Assembly (NCBI GenBank): GCA_013298955.1
Contig: JAAFJT010000030.1
Location: 1 to 48,440 of the forward strand
DNA: 48,440 bases
Source: Chitinophagales bacterium
GTDB taxonomy: Bacteria; Bacteroidota; Bacteroidia; Chitinophagales; Saprospiraceae
Direction of reading: 5' to 3'
The notes under the pieces are model-generated. The model was not told the DNA's origin, did not search any database, and worked only from the letters and a program-made list of their open reading frames with translations. A program made the translations under genes and the position numbers. Below, one piece after another: positions 25,609-34,531 of this stretch. How positions within the stretch are numbered: position 1 is the first letter of the stretch; every line of letters starts with the position of its first letter.

Positions 25609-26673
25609 ATGAAAAAGGTTTTTAAAAAAGCGGCTCCGAAAGCGTCGGATTCTGACAAAAAAGGGGGCGCACCTTTCAAAAAAGCGGCTCCGAAAGCGTC
25701 GGACTTTGACAAAAGAGGGGATGCACCTTTCAAAAAAGCGGCTCCGAAAGCGTCGGATTCTGACAAAAAAGGGGACGCACCTTTCAAAAAAGCGGCGTAT
25801 CCGCCCAAACGAAAGACAGGTGCAGCCACAAAAGAGAACCCTTTTCATCGGGCATTGCCCAAAGAACATCGGTCTCCTTTTCGCCCGCCGCAGATTGAAA
25901 ATAAAAAAGGTTTCAATCCAACTGCCAAAGAAACAGTTGATAATGAAGTAGATACAGATATGCGTTTAAATAAATATTTAGCGCATTGTGGGATTGCGTC
26001 TCGACGCGCCGCCGCAGAATTGATTCAAAAAGGAACGGTTGCGGTCAATGGAGTCGTGGTGAAAGAAATTGGGCATCGGGTGTTGCCCACCGATAAAGTG
26101 ACTTATGAGGGCAAACCGATTGAGCCTGTGGAAGACATGGTGTATATCTTGATGAACAAACCGAAAGATGTTATCACCACCGTCAGTGATGAGCGCGGTC
26201 GAAAAACGGTGTTGGATTTGGTGGGTAGAACGGTCAAAACGCGGATTTATCCTGTTGGAAGGTTGGATAGAGAGACCACAGGGCTGCTTTTGCTGACGAA
26301 TGATGGCGATTTGGCGCAAAAAATGTCGCATCCGAGTTATCGGATTAAGAAAATATATCATGTTGTTTTAAATAAAAATTTAGCAACGACTGATTGGGAA
26401 AAAATCAAGGCGGGCGTTGAATTGGAAGATGGTAAAGCCGAAATTGATAACCTTTCGTTGCCCGATGGCGGCGCGAAATCGGAAGTTTTAATTGAATTGC
26501 ATATTGGCAAAAATCGCATCGTTCGACGCATTTTTGAACATTTGGGATACGAAATAGAAAAATTAGACCGCATTTATTATGGCGGATTGACGAAAAAGGA
26601 TTTGCCGCGCAGCCATTATCGCGTTTTGAAACCGCGAGAAGTGATTATGTTGAAGCATTTTACGGGTAAATAA
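25609..26673 (+). CDS. rRNA pseudouridine synthase (RsuA/RluB/RluF family) with repeat tail
   Basis: 354 residues from ATG 25609 (MKKVFKKAAPKAS). The core is an S4 RNA-binding domain ('MRLNKYLAHCGIASRRAAAE', about 115-165) followed by the synthase fold with the catalytic aspartate in 'GRLDRETTGLLLLTNDGDL' and 'IGKNRIVRRIFEHLGY'. It changes a specific uridine of ribosomal RNA, probably in 23S rRNA (RluB-like), to pseudouridine. The N-terminus carries three 20-residue repeats (FKKAAPKASDSDKKGDAP), mirrored as 60-bp repeats in the DNA, followed by a basic linker. Such Lys-rich tails are common in this phylum, but the repeat number probably varies between strains. It stands alone between repeat-rich gaps. 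Confidence 0.92.
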   Translation: MKKVFKKAAPKASDSDKKGGAPFKKAAPKASDFDKRGDAPFKKAAPKASDSDKKGDAPFKKAAYPPKRKTGAATKENPFHRALPKEHRSPFRPPQIENKKGFNPTAKETVDNEVDTDMRLNKYLAHCGIASRRAAAELIQKGTVAVNGVVVKEIGHRVLPTDKVTYEGKPIEPVEDMVYILMNKPKDVITTVSDERGRKTVLDLVGRTVKTRIYPVGRLDRETTGLLLLTNDGDLAQKMSHPSYRIKKIYHVVLNKNLATTDWEKIKAGVELEDGKAEIDNLSLPDGGAKSEVLIELHIGKNRIVRRIFEHLGYEIEKLDRIYYGGLTKKDLPRSHYRVLKPREVIMLKHFTGK

Positions 26674-26690
26674 GTAGTTCAATTAAAAGA

Positions 26691-26760
26691 ACCTATCCAA
26701 AAGGTCGGCGAGGTTGCAACCTATCCAAAAGGTCGGCGAGGTTGCAACCTCGCCGACCTT
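26691..26760. terminator. R4 hairpin with a 28-bp direct repeat
   Basis: ACCTATCCAAAAGGTCGGCG and the following eight bases occur twice (26691-26718 and 26719-26746). The second copy runs into a perfect hairpin AAGGTCGGCGAGGTT / AACCTCGCCGACCTT (26729-26760). It lies 18-87 bp after the pseudouridine synthase stop and is a likely terminator. Confidence 0.65.
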
Positions 26761-26884
26761 GATTCGATGTAAATGCGCTGATTTTCAACTATTTACGTTT
26801 TGATAGCTTATTTCGAGTCAACTACTTATCCTTGCTCCAAGTTAAATAAAATAGCAACCAAAAAAATAGATATTTAGTGCCAAG

Positions 26885-28102
26885 ATGACGAAAACAACCT
26901 TGACAACAACATTCAAACAAACGCGCTCCATTTGGATTTTCCTTTTTTGGAGTTTGACTCTTGGAACCGTCGCGTTCGCACAGCCGCCGCAAACCGCCCC
27001 TGCAACGACTCCTCTAACGGCTCCTGCAACGCAACCTGCTGCGCCTGCTGCACAGTCCGCGCCACAACCTGCTGCACAAACGCCTCCGAAACCGACGATT
27101 ACGACACAACCGACAACGACGACACAACCTTTGCCCGCAGGTTCAACGGTGCCGCCGATTTATTTGCCCGCCGAACCCGTTGTTCGCAAACGCCCTGTGC
27201 CGCGTCGTGTCGATACGGCGGCTCGTGCTGCTTTGCCGACAGCACTGCCTGCTGCCGCGCCCGCATTGGGTTTGGGCATCGATACGACTCGCGCTGCGGC
27301 TGCCCGCGTTGATACGCCCAAAATCGCAGACCCGACTGTACCTGTTTTGTCGCAATCGGATAACCCGTTTGATATTTTGCGCGGTGCAACCACCAAAGAT
27401 TCTACTGCCAAAGCCAATGCTGCCAAAGGAACTTCGGCAATGCCTGGTAGTGACCCTATTATGTTTATTTTTTGGGTCATGCTTTTTATATCATTGTTGT
27501 TAGCGTTTGTTTCGATTACGAGTCGGCATGTGATTACGCAAGTGTATCGCTCGTTGGCGAATGATAGTTCGTTGCGTTTGGTGTATAAAGGTAACAGTGG
27601 CTGGGGCAATTTTGCGTACATCACTTTGTACTTTATTTGTTGGATGAATTTAGCCGTTTTTGCCTATTTGATGATGCACCGTTATAAAGGCGGTTTTGGA
27701 TATAGCCCATGGTTAACTTTTTTAATTTGTTTGGGTGGTGTTATCCTGTTTTTTACGGTTAAACATTTTTTCTTATATATTTTATCAACGATTTTTCCCT
27801 TAGAAAAAGAAATAAAATTATATAATTTTATTGTAATGAGTGCAGGTATTTTAATTGGTTTAGCTTTGACACCGTTGAATATCTTCATGGCATTTACCGC
27901 GCCTGCGTTGAGCAGCACGTTTATGTATTTGGCAATCGCTGCCATTTTCGTCGTGTTTGTATTGCGGGCATTGCGTGGATTATTTGTTGGCGCAACTTAT
28001 TTAAGTACACATCCATTTCATTTTTTATTGTATCTTTGCACCGCCGAAATTGCGCCGTTAGCAGTATTGGCAAAACTTGTTTTGTTAAAATCCGGAATCT
28101 AA
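26885..28102 (+). CDS. DUF4271 membrane protein with Pro/Ala/Thr-rich N-terminus
   Basis: 405 residues. A signal-like hydrophobic stretch ('IWIFLFWSLTLGTVAFAQ') precedes about 160 residues of low-complexity Ala/Pro/Thr/Gln sequence, which would lie in the periplasm. The C-terminal half (about 195-405) is a multi-span membrane domain: 'IMFIFWVMLFISLLLAFVSI', 'YITLYFICWMNLAVFAYL', 'FLICLGGVILFF' and later spans. The spacing and the 'YRSLANDSSLRLVYKG' segment fit DUF4271, found mainly in Bacteroidota. Function is unknown. It precedes hemD, an order I know from other genomes of the phylum, though here an R2 palindrome separates them. Confidence 0.85.
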   Translation: MTKTTLTTTFKQTRSIWIFLFWSLTLGTVAFAQPPQTAPATTPLTAPATQPAAPAAQSAPQPAAQTPPKPTITTQPTTTTQPLPAGSTVPPIYLPAEPVVRKRPVPRRVDTAARAALPTALPAAAPALGLGIDTTRAAAARVDTPKIADPTVPVLSQSDNPFDILRGATTKDSTAKANAAKGTSAMPGSDPIMFIFWVMLFISLLLAFVSITSRHVITQVYRSLANDSSLRLVYKGNSGWGNFAYITLYFICWMNLAVFAYLMMHRYKGGFGYSPWLTFLICLGGVILFFTVKHFFLYILSTIFPLEKEIKLYNFIVMSAGILIGLALTPLNIFMAFTAPALSSTFMYLAIAAIFVVFVLRALRGLFVGATYLSTHPFHFLLYLCTAEIAPLAVLAKLVLLKSGI

Positions 28103-28158
28103 ACGATATAGGTTTGCGTACAAGACAGAAAAAAGCTTTTTAACTTGGTAATAAGGTT

Positions 28159-28255
28159 GATTGGAACACGGATGACACGAATTAAGCGGATTTCTACTTA
28201 TTTTTTCAAAAAATAAGTGGAAATCCGTTTAATCCGTGTCATCCGCATTCCAATT
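28159..28255. repeat. Palindrome of family R2 between the DUF4271 gene and hemD
   Basis: Arms of 48 bp: GATTGGAACACGGATGACAC..GCGGATTTC..TTATTTTTT (28159-28206) and complement (28208-28255), with a few mismatches and a single-base loop. The outer arms are shorter than those of its relatives at 7464 and 43811. Confidence 0.85.
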
Positions 28256-28322
28256 ACATCGGAATCCGCCAGTTAAATTTTTTCACCACCAATGCAATTT
28301 ATATCCAAAAAAGCATTTTTGA

Positions 28323-29102
28323 ATGACCACATCAAGTCAAGCAGCGTACAAGAAAGTAAAAAGCATACTGATTTCACAGCCTAAGCCCGTACAGAAGTCA
28401 CCTTACTTTGATTTAGAGCAGAAATATGGGCTTACAATAGACTTTCGAGAGTTTACACATGTTGCGCCTGTGAATGTGAAAGAAGTGAGGCGGCAAAAAG
28501 TAAATCCGGGCGAGTATTCGTCTATTATCCTCAACAGTAAAAATGCAGTGGATCATTTTTTCCGTTGCTGCACGGAGATGCGGGTGAAGATGTCAGAAGA
28601 GACCAAATATTTTTGTCTTACGGAGACCATTGCCAATTATTTACAAAAATTCATCGTCTATCGCAAGCGAAAAGTGTTTTTCGGCACGCGCAGCATTGAA
28701 GAATTGCGTGCGCCCTTAGTCAAACACCGCGACAAAGAAACGTTTTTATTGCCTTGCTCGAATCTCGGCGCGAAAGATGTAACGACCTATTTGCAAGAAA
28801 TTGGGGTCAAATATCAAGAAGCGATTATGTATGAGACCGTGAGTAGCGATTTGAGCGATTTGAGCGACATTACTTATGATGTTTTAGTGTTTTTCGGACC
28901 ACAGGCAATTAAATCTTTGTTTGATAATTTTCCAGATTTCAAACAAAATGAAACTCGGATTGCTGCTTTTGGCAATAGTACCGCGCAAGCAGTGGCGGAT
29001 AAAGGGTTGATTATCAATATACAAGCACCTACACCCGATATTCCTTCGATGCCGATGGCATTGGAACATTATATCAAAGTGGCAAATAAAGAAATCGGTT
29101 AG
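28323..29102 (+). CDS. hemD: Uroporphyrinogen-III synthase
   Basis: 259-residue cytosolic enzyme of haem synthesis that closes hydroxymethylbilane to uroporphyrinogen III with inversion of ring D. Two similar Rossmann-like halves are seen: 'KVKSILISQPKP' to 'YSSIILNSKNAVDHFF', then 'YDVLVFFGPQAIKSLFDNFP' and 'RIAAFGNSTAQAVADKGL' with 'PDIPSMPMAL', the usual final segment. The family has low sequence identity, but the 'L(N/T)S..AV' and 'FGP.A..S' patterns and the DUF4271 neighbour make the call good. No other haem genes lie in the window. Confidence 0.88.
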   Translation: MTTSSQAAYKKVKSILISQPKPVQKSPYFDLEQKYGLTIDFREFTHVAPVNVKEVRRQKVNPGEYSSIILNSKNAVDHFFRCCTEMRVKMSEETKYFCLTETIANYLQKFIVYRKRKVFFGTRSIEELRAPLVKHRDKETFLLPCSNLGAKDVTTYLQEIGVKYQEAIMYETVSSDLSDLSDITYDVLVFFGPQAIKSLFDNFPDFKQNETRIAAFGNSTAQAVADKGLIINIQAPTPDIPSMPMALEHYIKVANKEIG

Positions 29103-29107
29103 TGCAT

Positions 29108-29236
29108 CGCCGTTTAAGTTTCGGAAAATTGAAAATTTTCCGAAACTTTTTGAAGCGTTTCGCTTGTTTTGGAAAAAAACAGGCGTTTTTTTAAAAAGTT
29201 TCGGAAAATTGAAAATTTTCCGAAACTTAAGCGGCG
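29108..29236. repeat. Two R6 hairpins inside a larger palindrome after hemD
   Basis: AAGTTTCGGAAAATT / AATTTTCCGAAACTT occurs at 29116-29148 and 29196-29228. Outside them GCCGTTTAAG (29109..) and CTTAAGCGGC (..29235) also pair, so the whole 129-bp block can fold as one structure. The first hairpin follows the hemD stop by 13 bp and is a likely terminator. A third copy lies at 48256-48288. Confidence 0.8.
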
Positions 29237-29420
29237 CAGCCCGAATATTTCGCCACAAAAAATCAACTTCTTCGCTCTATGGAAGGTCTTTTTTCCTATT
29301 TATAGCAGGGCTATGTGTATTTTCCGTATCATTTTGTTATTTAAAATTGCAATTCAAAAAATTATTGAGTTGTAAACAAATCATCTCGCACTTCCATCAG
29401 CGCGAAACCTAATCAATTTT

Positions 29421-29585
29421 TGCCCCGCCAAGTCGGTGGACGTGCTGCCTTAGGATGAGCCGTTTCTAATCCAATGCCCCCAAATCCTATCGGTCGGACA
29501 CGCTTCCACTAAGGTTTTATCACCTGTCGAAACGCACCCGTCGAACACTTCCTCAGATAGGATTTCCCATCATAACACCCTTAAA
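29421..29585. ncRNA. GC-rich structured region, candidate ncRNA of unknown family
   Basis: About 160 bp that are much richer in GC than their AT-rich surroundings, with no long coding frame. Complementary segments are AAATCCTATC (29481-29490) with GATAGGATTT (29555-29564), GTGGACGTG (29435..) with CACGCTTCCAC (29498..), and CCTTAG (29447..) with CTAAGG (29507..). Two related stretches occur on the minus strand (GAGGAAGTGTTCGACGG and GTGGAAGCGTGTCCGACCG). The crossing pairings suggest a pseudoknot or a switch. The strand is undetermined: a T-run (29591-29596) favours plus. I cannot name the family. Confidence 0.4.
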
Positions 29586-29599
29586 ACAATCTTTTTTAA

Positions 29600-29816
29600 C
29601 ATGTATCATGTTGGAAAATACAATTTTTATGTTTTTTTTACTCAAAATTAGTGTGAGTTCTTAAAAAGCCTTATTTTAAAACAAAATTAATATGTTCAGT
29701 AACGCATTGAAATTTAGGGTAAAAAAAGTTTATTATAAGTTTCACACCAAAACGCCTTCATTTTATTAATCATTAAAAATCAATAGTTTAAATATTATAA
29801 TTGTTTTTTATAAAAT
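29600..29816. other. AT-rich gap before the XRE gene
   Basis: Very AT-rich sequence without a coding frame. No convincing -7 element is seen near the start of the XRE gene at 29817. Confidence 0.35.
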
Positions 29817-30185
29817 ATGTCCGAATTGTCAGAAAATTTAAAAACCATTCGATTACAATGGCGGCGTACACAAGCAGAAATGGGGGATATTTTTGAGGTG
29901 ACGCGACCCGTTTATCAGTCCTATGAGAGCGGGCGCAACGAACCAGATATATGGTTTGTTTTCAAGATGGAACAGTTGACTGGGTTGAATGCGCGACGAT
30001 TGTGTATGGAACGAGTAGAACGTTTAGACATTCCTGACCAACCCATTTTCAGAGTCGAAAAACCACAACAATTTGATGAAACTGAAATACCTTATCAAAA
30101 AAGAAGTCGGAATTTGGGGGATCTTTGGGCATTTTTAGAACAAATGGAACAGCGTTTAGTCACTTTGGAAGGAAAAATCAAGTAA
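29817..30185 (+). CDS. XRE-family helix-turn-helix protein
   Basis: 122 residues. The N-terminal 60 residues form a Cro/C1-type DNA-binding domain ('LKTIRLQWRRTQAEMGDIFE', 'VTRPVYQSYESGRNEPDI', where 'Y-x-S-Y-E-S-G-R-x-x-P' is the family hallmark). The C-terminal part ends in a predicted amphipathic coiled-coil helix ('LGDLWAFLEQMEQRLVTLEG') that could make dimers. It stands alone with long gaps on both sides, next to the unexplained GC-rich region; its targets are unknown. I see no phage or toxin gene next to it. Confidence 0.88.
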   Translation: MSELSENLKTIRLQWRRTQAEMGDIFEVTRPVYQSYESGRNEPDIWFVFKMEQLTGLNARRLCMERVERLDIPDQPIFRVEKPQQFDETEIPYQKRSRNLGDLWAFLEQMEQRLVTLEGKIK

Positions 30186-30500
30186 AGAAAGCGATTTAAA
30201 GTATAAGTCTATTTTTTACCCTCCCACAATTGTTTTTTTGGAGTTGGTGTTCAAATCATAAACCACACTCGGTATTAATGCAAGTTGATATGGACTGTGG
30301 TTCTCGGGTATAAAGATTACTTAAATTAGGAATCATTGATAGAAATAGGTTAAAAATAAATATTATAAAAGCAAATCCTAAAAAAGAAGACAAAACATAA
30401 CCAAATTCAACAACATTTTTAGTTTGGATGACTTATAAAAAAATTATATAACTTTGTGTTGAATTTGAAACCAAATCGTTTAGCAACTATTTGAAGTTAC
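30186..30500 (+). promoter_or_regulatory. Gap with a good promoter for the esterase gene
   Basis: TTTG (30423-30426), 22-nt spacer, TAACTTTG (30449-30456) fits the Bacteroidota promoter; the likely start site is near 30463, about 38 nt before the esterase ATG. The remainder of the gap shows only a weak repeat (ACCACACT..ACTGTGGT, 30260-30304). Confidence 0.5.
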
Positions 30501-32192
30501 ATGAAAAAAAAGCATCCAAAGTTAATTCATTGTTTATCAATGTGTTACATTCTTTTGGCAACTTTCCAACTCCCTGCACAAACCTTTTCAGCAGGGGCGC
30601 AAGTCCTCACTTTTCGGTCAGAGGCAGATGATTCGGAGCAACCATATGGACTTTATTTGCCCGAAAATTATAATGCGAGTCGAAAATATCCAGTCGTTAT
30701 CATGCTGCATGGCGCGGGTTCAAATCATCGACTGGCGCTACGGCGTGTTTTTGGCAAAAGCAATTCGGCGGTGGAGAATGATGTAGAGGCAAGTCGGACA
30801 TTTCCACCTTTTCGGAAAGTCGATTATATCGTAGCGAGTCCGTTCGCACGTGGCACAATGGGCTATCAAGGCATTGCCGAAAAAGATGTTTTGGACGTTT
30901 TGGAGGATGTCAAAGCGCGTTTTTCAGTCGATGAAGACCGTGTGTATCTTACTGGATTGTCAATGGGTGGTGGTGGTACGCTGTGGTTAGGGTTGAATTA
31001 TCCCGATAAATGGGCAGCACTCGCGCCTGTTTGTCCTGCAACGCCCGTCGAAACCATGAATTTAATCCCAAATGGGTCGAATTTACCCATGCACTTTTTT
31101 CAAGGCGCGGCAGATTCGGTGGTCAAAGCAGACTCTACCCAAAAATGGATGGAACGACTTCGCGCCGCAGGGACAACTATCGAATACACGGAATACGCGG
31201 GCGTGCAGCATAATAGTTGGGTCAACGCATATCAAGAAGGTTTTATATTTGACTGGTTTGCGAAGCATCGGCGCAATCGTTTTCCAGATAAAATCCACTT
31301 TTCAAGCCCCGATTTGAAACATGGAAAGGCTTGGTGGATTCAATTGGAATCCATTGCAGTCGGCAAAGTGGGGCATATAGAAGCCCATTTCAATAATCTG
31401 AATCAATTGAGAATCAATACAAAAGACTTGAATGCGGTGACATTACATTTGGGCGGGCATCCGCGTTTCACTTCCGAAAAGATATTGCAACTCCAAATTG
31501 ATAGTCAATTATTGCGCGTCGTGATGATGGATTCGGTGAGTCTGATGAAGGAAGGCAAAAGTTGGCGTGCCAATCAAATTTATTTACCCGCGCCCAATGC
31601 AAAATGTAAGGGCGCGGAAGGTCCGTTAGTAGAAGCTGTATCAGATAGGCATATATACGTGTATGGCACGAATGATAATCCGCCCCCAGCAGTGTTGGAA
31701 AAAAGGCGTTTGGAGGCAGAACGTGCTGGAAATTGGTCGGTTTATCGGGGCGAGTTTTTAAAACGAATTATGATTTTTCCAAGAGTATTAAGTGATAAGG
31801 AAGTGCGTCCATCGGATTGGAAATTGGCAAATTTAATTTTGATGGGTACAGCCAAAACCAATCTTTGTATTGCTTCGGTCGCGTCTAAATTGCCTGTGCA
31901 ACTTGCGGATACGAGTGGGAAATATGGTTTATTATACATTTTGCCCTCTGAAAACAATCGGTATGTGGTCATCAATAGTGGGATTCCTGCATTAGACGCG
32001 CCTGAAACGAGCGATATTCCAACGGGTTTGAAACGAATGGCATCGCCTGCAATGTTTTTGGCATTGGACAAATTTAAAGATTTTACTTTATATTCAAAAA
32101 ATAAAGTATTTATAAATAGTTGGTTTGATTTGAATTGGCGTATTATGCCTGAAGATGCAGCCATTTTGAAAAAAATAGGTGTGACCTTTTGA
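30501..32192 (+). CDS. Secreted alpha/beta hydrolase (esterase/peptidase-like)
   Basis: 563 residues with a signal peptide ('IHCLSMCYILLATFQLPAQ'). The first 260 residues are an alpha/beta hydrolase of the PHB-depolymerase/esterase-D kind: oxyanion segment 'VVIMLHGAGSN', nucleophile S154 in 'GLSMGGGG', probable acid D205 in 'QGAADSVV' and base H237 in 'GVQHNSW', so the catalytic triad is complete. The remaining 300 residues are a beta-rich extension ('VGHIEAHFNNLNQLRINTKD' and on), seen in exported Bacteroidota peptidases that cut or deacylate polymers. There is no T9SS sorting domain. The substrate (polyester, carbohydrate ester or peptide) is not determined. It has its own promoter. Confidence 0.86.
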   Translation: MKKKHPKLIHCLSMCYILLATFQLPAQTFSAGAQVLTFRSEADDSEQPYGLYLPENYNASRKYPVVIMLHGAGSNHRLALRRVFGKSNSAVENDVEASRTFPPFRKVDYIVASPFARGTMGYQGIAEKDVLDVLEDVKARFSVDEDRVYLTGLSMGGGGTLWLGLNYPDKWAALAPVCPATPVETMNLIPNGSNLPMHFFQGAADSVVKADSTQKWMERLRAAGTTIEYTEYAGVQHNSWVNAYQEGFIFDWFAKHRRNRFPDKIHFSSPDLKHGKAWWIQLESIAVGKVGHIEAHFNNLNQLRINTKDLNAVTLHLGGHPRFTSEKILQLQIDSQLLRVVMMDSVSLMKEGKSWRANQIYLPAPNAKCKGAEGPLVEAVSDRHIYVYGTNDNPPPAVLEKRRLEAERAGNWSVYRGEFLKRIMIFPRVLSDKEVRPSDWKLANLILMGTAKTNLCIASVASKLPVQLADTSGKYGLLYILPSENNRYVVINSGIPALDAPETSDIPTGLKRMASPAMFLALDKFKDFTLYSKNKVFINSWFDLNWRIMPEDAAILKKIGVTF

Positions 32193-32214
32193 AAGATGCT
32201 TTTTGTGTTTTTAA

Positions 32215-32336
32215 AACACATAGTTCACATAGGAAACATAGTTCACATAGAAAAGATGGTTCACATAGGAAACATAGGAAACATAGGAAACATAGCGCAA
32301 TTTTTTCTATGTGAACTATGTGTCCTATGTAAATTT
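32215..32336. repeat. Tandem 'CATAGGAAA/TTCACATAG' repeats ending in a hairpin (family R7)
   Basis: Nine or so short units of CACATAGGAAACATAG type in a row, then the reverse-complement TTCTATGTGAACTATGTG (32305-32325), so the array can fold back on itself. It lies between the convergent esterase and biotin-carrier genes. Similar units in opposite orientation flank the region 37750-38010. Confidence 0.75.
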
Positions 32337-32342
32337 GAACTA

Positions 32343-32828
32343 TTATTCCATTTCTATCAATACAAACCCTTTTTCGACAGGCGTTCCTTTTGCAACTCGA
32401 ATCGCTTTGACAACACCATCGCCTGCGGCTTTTAAAACATTTTCCATTTTCATCGCTTCCAAAATCAAGATTTTATCGCCTTTTTGAACTGTTTGTCCGA
32501 CTTCAACCGAGACTTCCAACACTAATCCGGGCATAGGAGCTTTGATTTCATTGATTTTTGTCGCGCCCGCTTTCGATAAACCCATACTCTTCACCAATCG
32601 GTCATAACGGTCACCAATTGTAGCGGTATGAATATTGCCATTGATTTTAAAGGTAAAAGCCTTACTATTATAATCAACAGACAGGAGTTCAGCATGATAC
32701 GCTTTTTGATTTTTTAAAATATGAAATTGATTCAAACCGTTTTGCAACAAATCTAAATCATGGGCTTGTGCGCTAGTCACAGCCTGTTCGCGTTCATTAA
32801 CGAACACTTGGAAAGGTGTATCTTTCAT
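32343..32828 (-). CDS. Biotin carboxyl carrier (biotinyl domain) protein
   Basis: 161 residues from ATG 32828 (MKDTPFQVFVNEREQAV); the upstream ATG at 32879 adds 17 residues that do not fit. The C-terminal 75 residues are a biotinyl/lipoyl domain with the modified lysine in 'LEAMKMENVL', preceded by 'APMPGLVLEVSVEVGQTVQK'. The N-terminal part is a beta-rich domain as in carriers of acyl-CoA or oxaloacetate carboxylases. The carboxylase and carboxyltransferase subunits normally encoded next to it are absent, so the partner must be elsewhere. It probably serves an acetyl-/propionyl-CoA carboxylase complex. No signal peptide. Confidence 0.88.
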   Translation of the reverse strand: MKDTPFQVFVNEREQAVTSAQAHDLDLLQNGLNQFHILKNQKAYHAELLSVDYNSKAFTFKINGNIHTATIGDRYDRLVKSMGLSKAGATKINEIKAPMPGLVLEVSVEVGQTVQKGDKILILEAMKMENVLKAAGDGVVKAIRVAKGTPVEKGFVLIEME

Positions 32829-32991
32829 TTTTAAAACAAATTGAGTGATTTTTTTAGATTTTGGATGCAAGATAGGCAAAGTATATAGATTTCTATATGT
32901 GTTTTGTATAAAATTTAGGAGTTGAATGCAATTTTTTTCAAAAGAACACGCTTTAAAGTAAGTAAGTGGTTAATGCTAAATAATCGACAAC

Positions 32992-33024
32992 AACGTTTGG
33001 AGGGTTTGAAAACCTCCAAACGTT
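32992..33024. repeat. R3 hairpin
   Basis: AACGTTTGGAGGGTTT / AAAACCTCCAAACGTT, 34 bp before the ATG of the secreted hydrolase at 33058, so it lies in that gene's leader or at the end of upstream transcription. Confidence 0.7.
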
Positions 33025-33057
33025 ATACTATACAATGACTTTAAAAATTAACAATAC

Positions 33058-34389
33058 ATGAAACGGTTTTATTTCGCATTAGCGATATTTTATTGGGCAA
33101 CGCAGCCGCTACAAGCGGGCATGACGGTCTTGGTGCATGGTTTTCAAATCAAAGGCGAGATGCGAGCGCATTGGTACGATTTTGCCAAAGCCATTCAACG
33201 GCGCAATCAGGATGATGCGGTCATCTTAAAATTCAATCCGACCAAACAGGTTTGGGAGCAACCCGAAGGTACGAGTAACACTGCTAAACCAACACATGCA
33301 ACTGAATTTATATTCATATATGATTGGGCTGCAATGAGTAATGATGTTTTTGAACAGGGTTCTTTGGAAGTAGCTGCTGATAGGTTATTCACGATGTTGA
33401 GTGCGCCCACAGGTGCGCCCAACGAAAATATTAATTTTATAACGCAACCCGGACACAAACATTTTGTGGGTCATAGTCGCGGTTGTGTCTTGTTGTTGCA
33501 AGTTTTGCGGCGCATTGCGAAGTATCATCCCGAAGTAAAAATTGATAGATGGACGACTTTAGACCCGCATCCGACGAGTATTAAGGACAAATTACTTTGG
33601 GGCATTAGCCCCAATCCGACCTTTAACTACCAAATTATGCTCCCTAACAATGTATTGACGGCTGAAAATTACTTTCGCCGTGCTTCCACTTTACGAGATT
33701 GGTATGAGCCTTTGAATGCCAATTATTCTGGGATTCCAGTGGTGGGCGCGTCTTTGAATGACCAAAAACAGGATTCTATTTTGATGGGATTGAATAATGG
33801 GTGTTCGTATTTGGCGCATACTAATGTGCCGGGTTGGTATTTTGGGACGATTAACCCACAAGAATCCCTAATTTTGTACCGAAATTGCAATGAAAAGCAC
33901 CAGCCGCCGATGGAAAAATGGTATCCACAAGGTAGGACGACTGTGGGTTATAATGCTGTTTTGCCTCCAGCGCAAGGCGTTTCACCTGCCCTTTTAGATG
34001 CGCAAAAGCCTGATTTACAACCTGTTTTCAATGGTGATTTTAAATATGCACATTATGGTTGGAAAGCGAGTCATCTTAAAAACAATCATGCTCAAATCCA
34101 TGCAAAGGAAAGCATTCAACATGAATTGATGTATTTTCCAGCCGCTTTTCAATCGTTACAATGGTCTGTAAAATCAACCCAAGCGGTATCCTTAAATATT
34201 ACTTTTTTTGATGCAAAAGGGGTTCTCATTCAAAGCATTGTACAAAAAACAGTTGCCTCAAAAACCGCATTTCAAGACATGAAAGGAGCGATACCTTCAA
34301 AATTAATAGGAAAAGTAGGCTCTTTCAGCATTCAAAATATGGAAACTGATAAAAATAACATAGCGATAATCGATAAAGTATTCCTTTAA
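33058..34389 (+). CDS. Secreted alpha/beta hydrolase, lipase-like
   Basis: 443 residues with a short signal peptide ('FYFALAIFYWATQPLQAG'). 'MTVLVHGFQIKGE' gives the oxyanion strand and 'FVGHSRGCVLLLQVL' the nucleophile elbow with S140. 'WTTLDPHPTS' may carry the acid D and 'SYLAHTNVPGWYF' the base H. This is typical of lipase/acylhydrolase folds that start with a H-G-(F/L). The rest (about 300-443) is a beta-sandwich-like tail without a T9SS motif. Neither the substrate nor a paralogue of known function is evident. Its leader holds an R3 hairpin. Confidence 0.75.
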   Translation: MKRFYFALAIFYWATQPLQAGMTVLVHGFQIKGEMRAHWYDFAKAIQRRNQDDAVILKFNPTKQVWEQPEGTSNTAKPTHATEFIFIYDWAAMSNDVFEQGSLEVAADRLFTMLSAPTGAPNENINFITQPGHKHFVGHSRGCVLLLQVLRRIAKYHPEVKIDRWTTLDPHPTSIKDKLLWGISPNPTFNYQIMLPNNVLTAENYFRRASTLRDWYEPLNANYSGIPVVGASLNDQKQDSILMGLNNGCSYLAHTNVPGWYFGTINPQESLILYRNCNEKHQPPMEKWYPQGRTTVGYNAVLPPAQGVSPALLDAQKPDLQPVFNGDFKYAHYGWKASHLKNNHAQIHAKESIQHELMYFPAAFQSLQWSVKSTQAVSLNITFFDAKGVLIQSIVQKTVASKTAFQDMKGAIPSKLIGKVGSFSIQNMETDKNNIAIIDKVFL

Positions 34390-34531
34390 AACCCACCTGC
34401 CATACCTTTGTGAGTAGAAAAGCAATTTTAACATGACAAAAAAGGAAATGTGAGTGGAAATCTGTGAAAATCCATACATCCATCGCCCACACTTTCTTTT
34501 TTGTCATCGTACTAAACACACAAAATGTAAA

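Noticed and set aside
29421-29585. 6S RNA or RNase P fragment
   Set aside because: The two ends do not pair as in 6S, and conserved RNase P blocks are missing; left as unknown.
29817-30185. XRE protein as an antitoxin with a toxin neighbour
   Set aside because: No small toxin-like gene is adjacent on either side.
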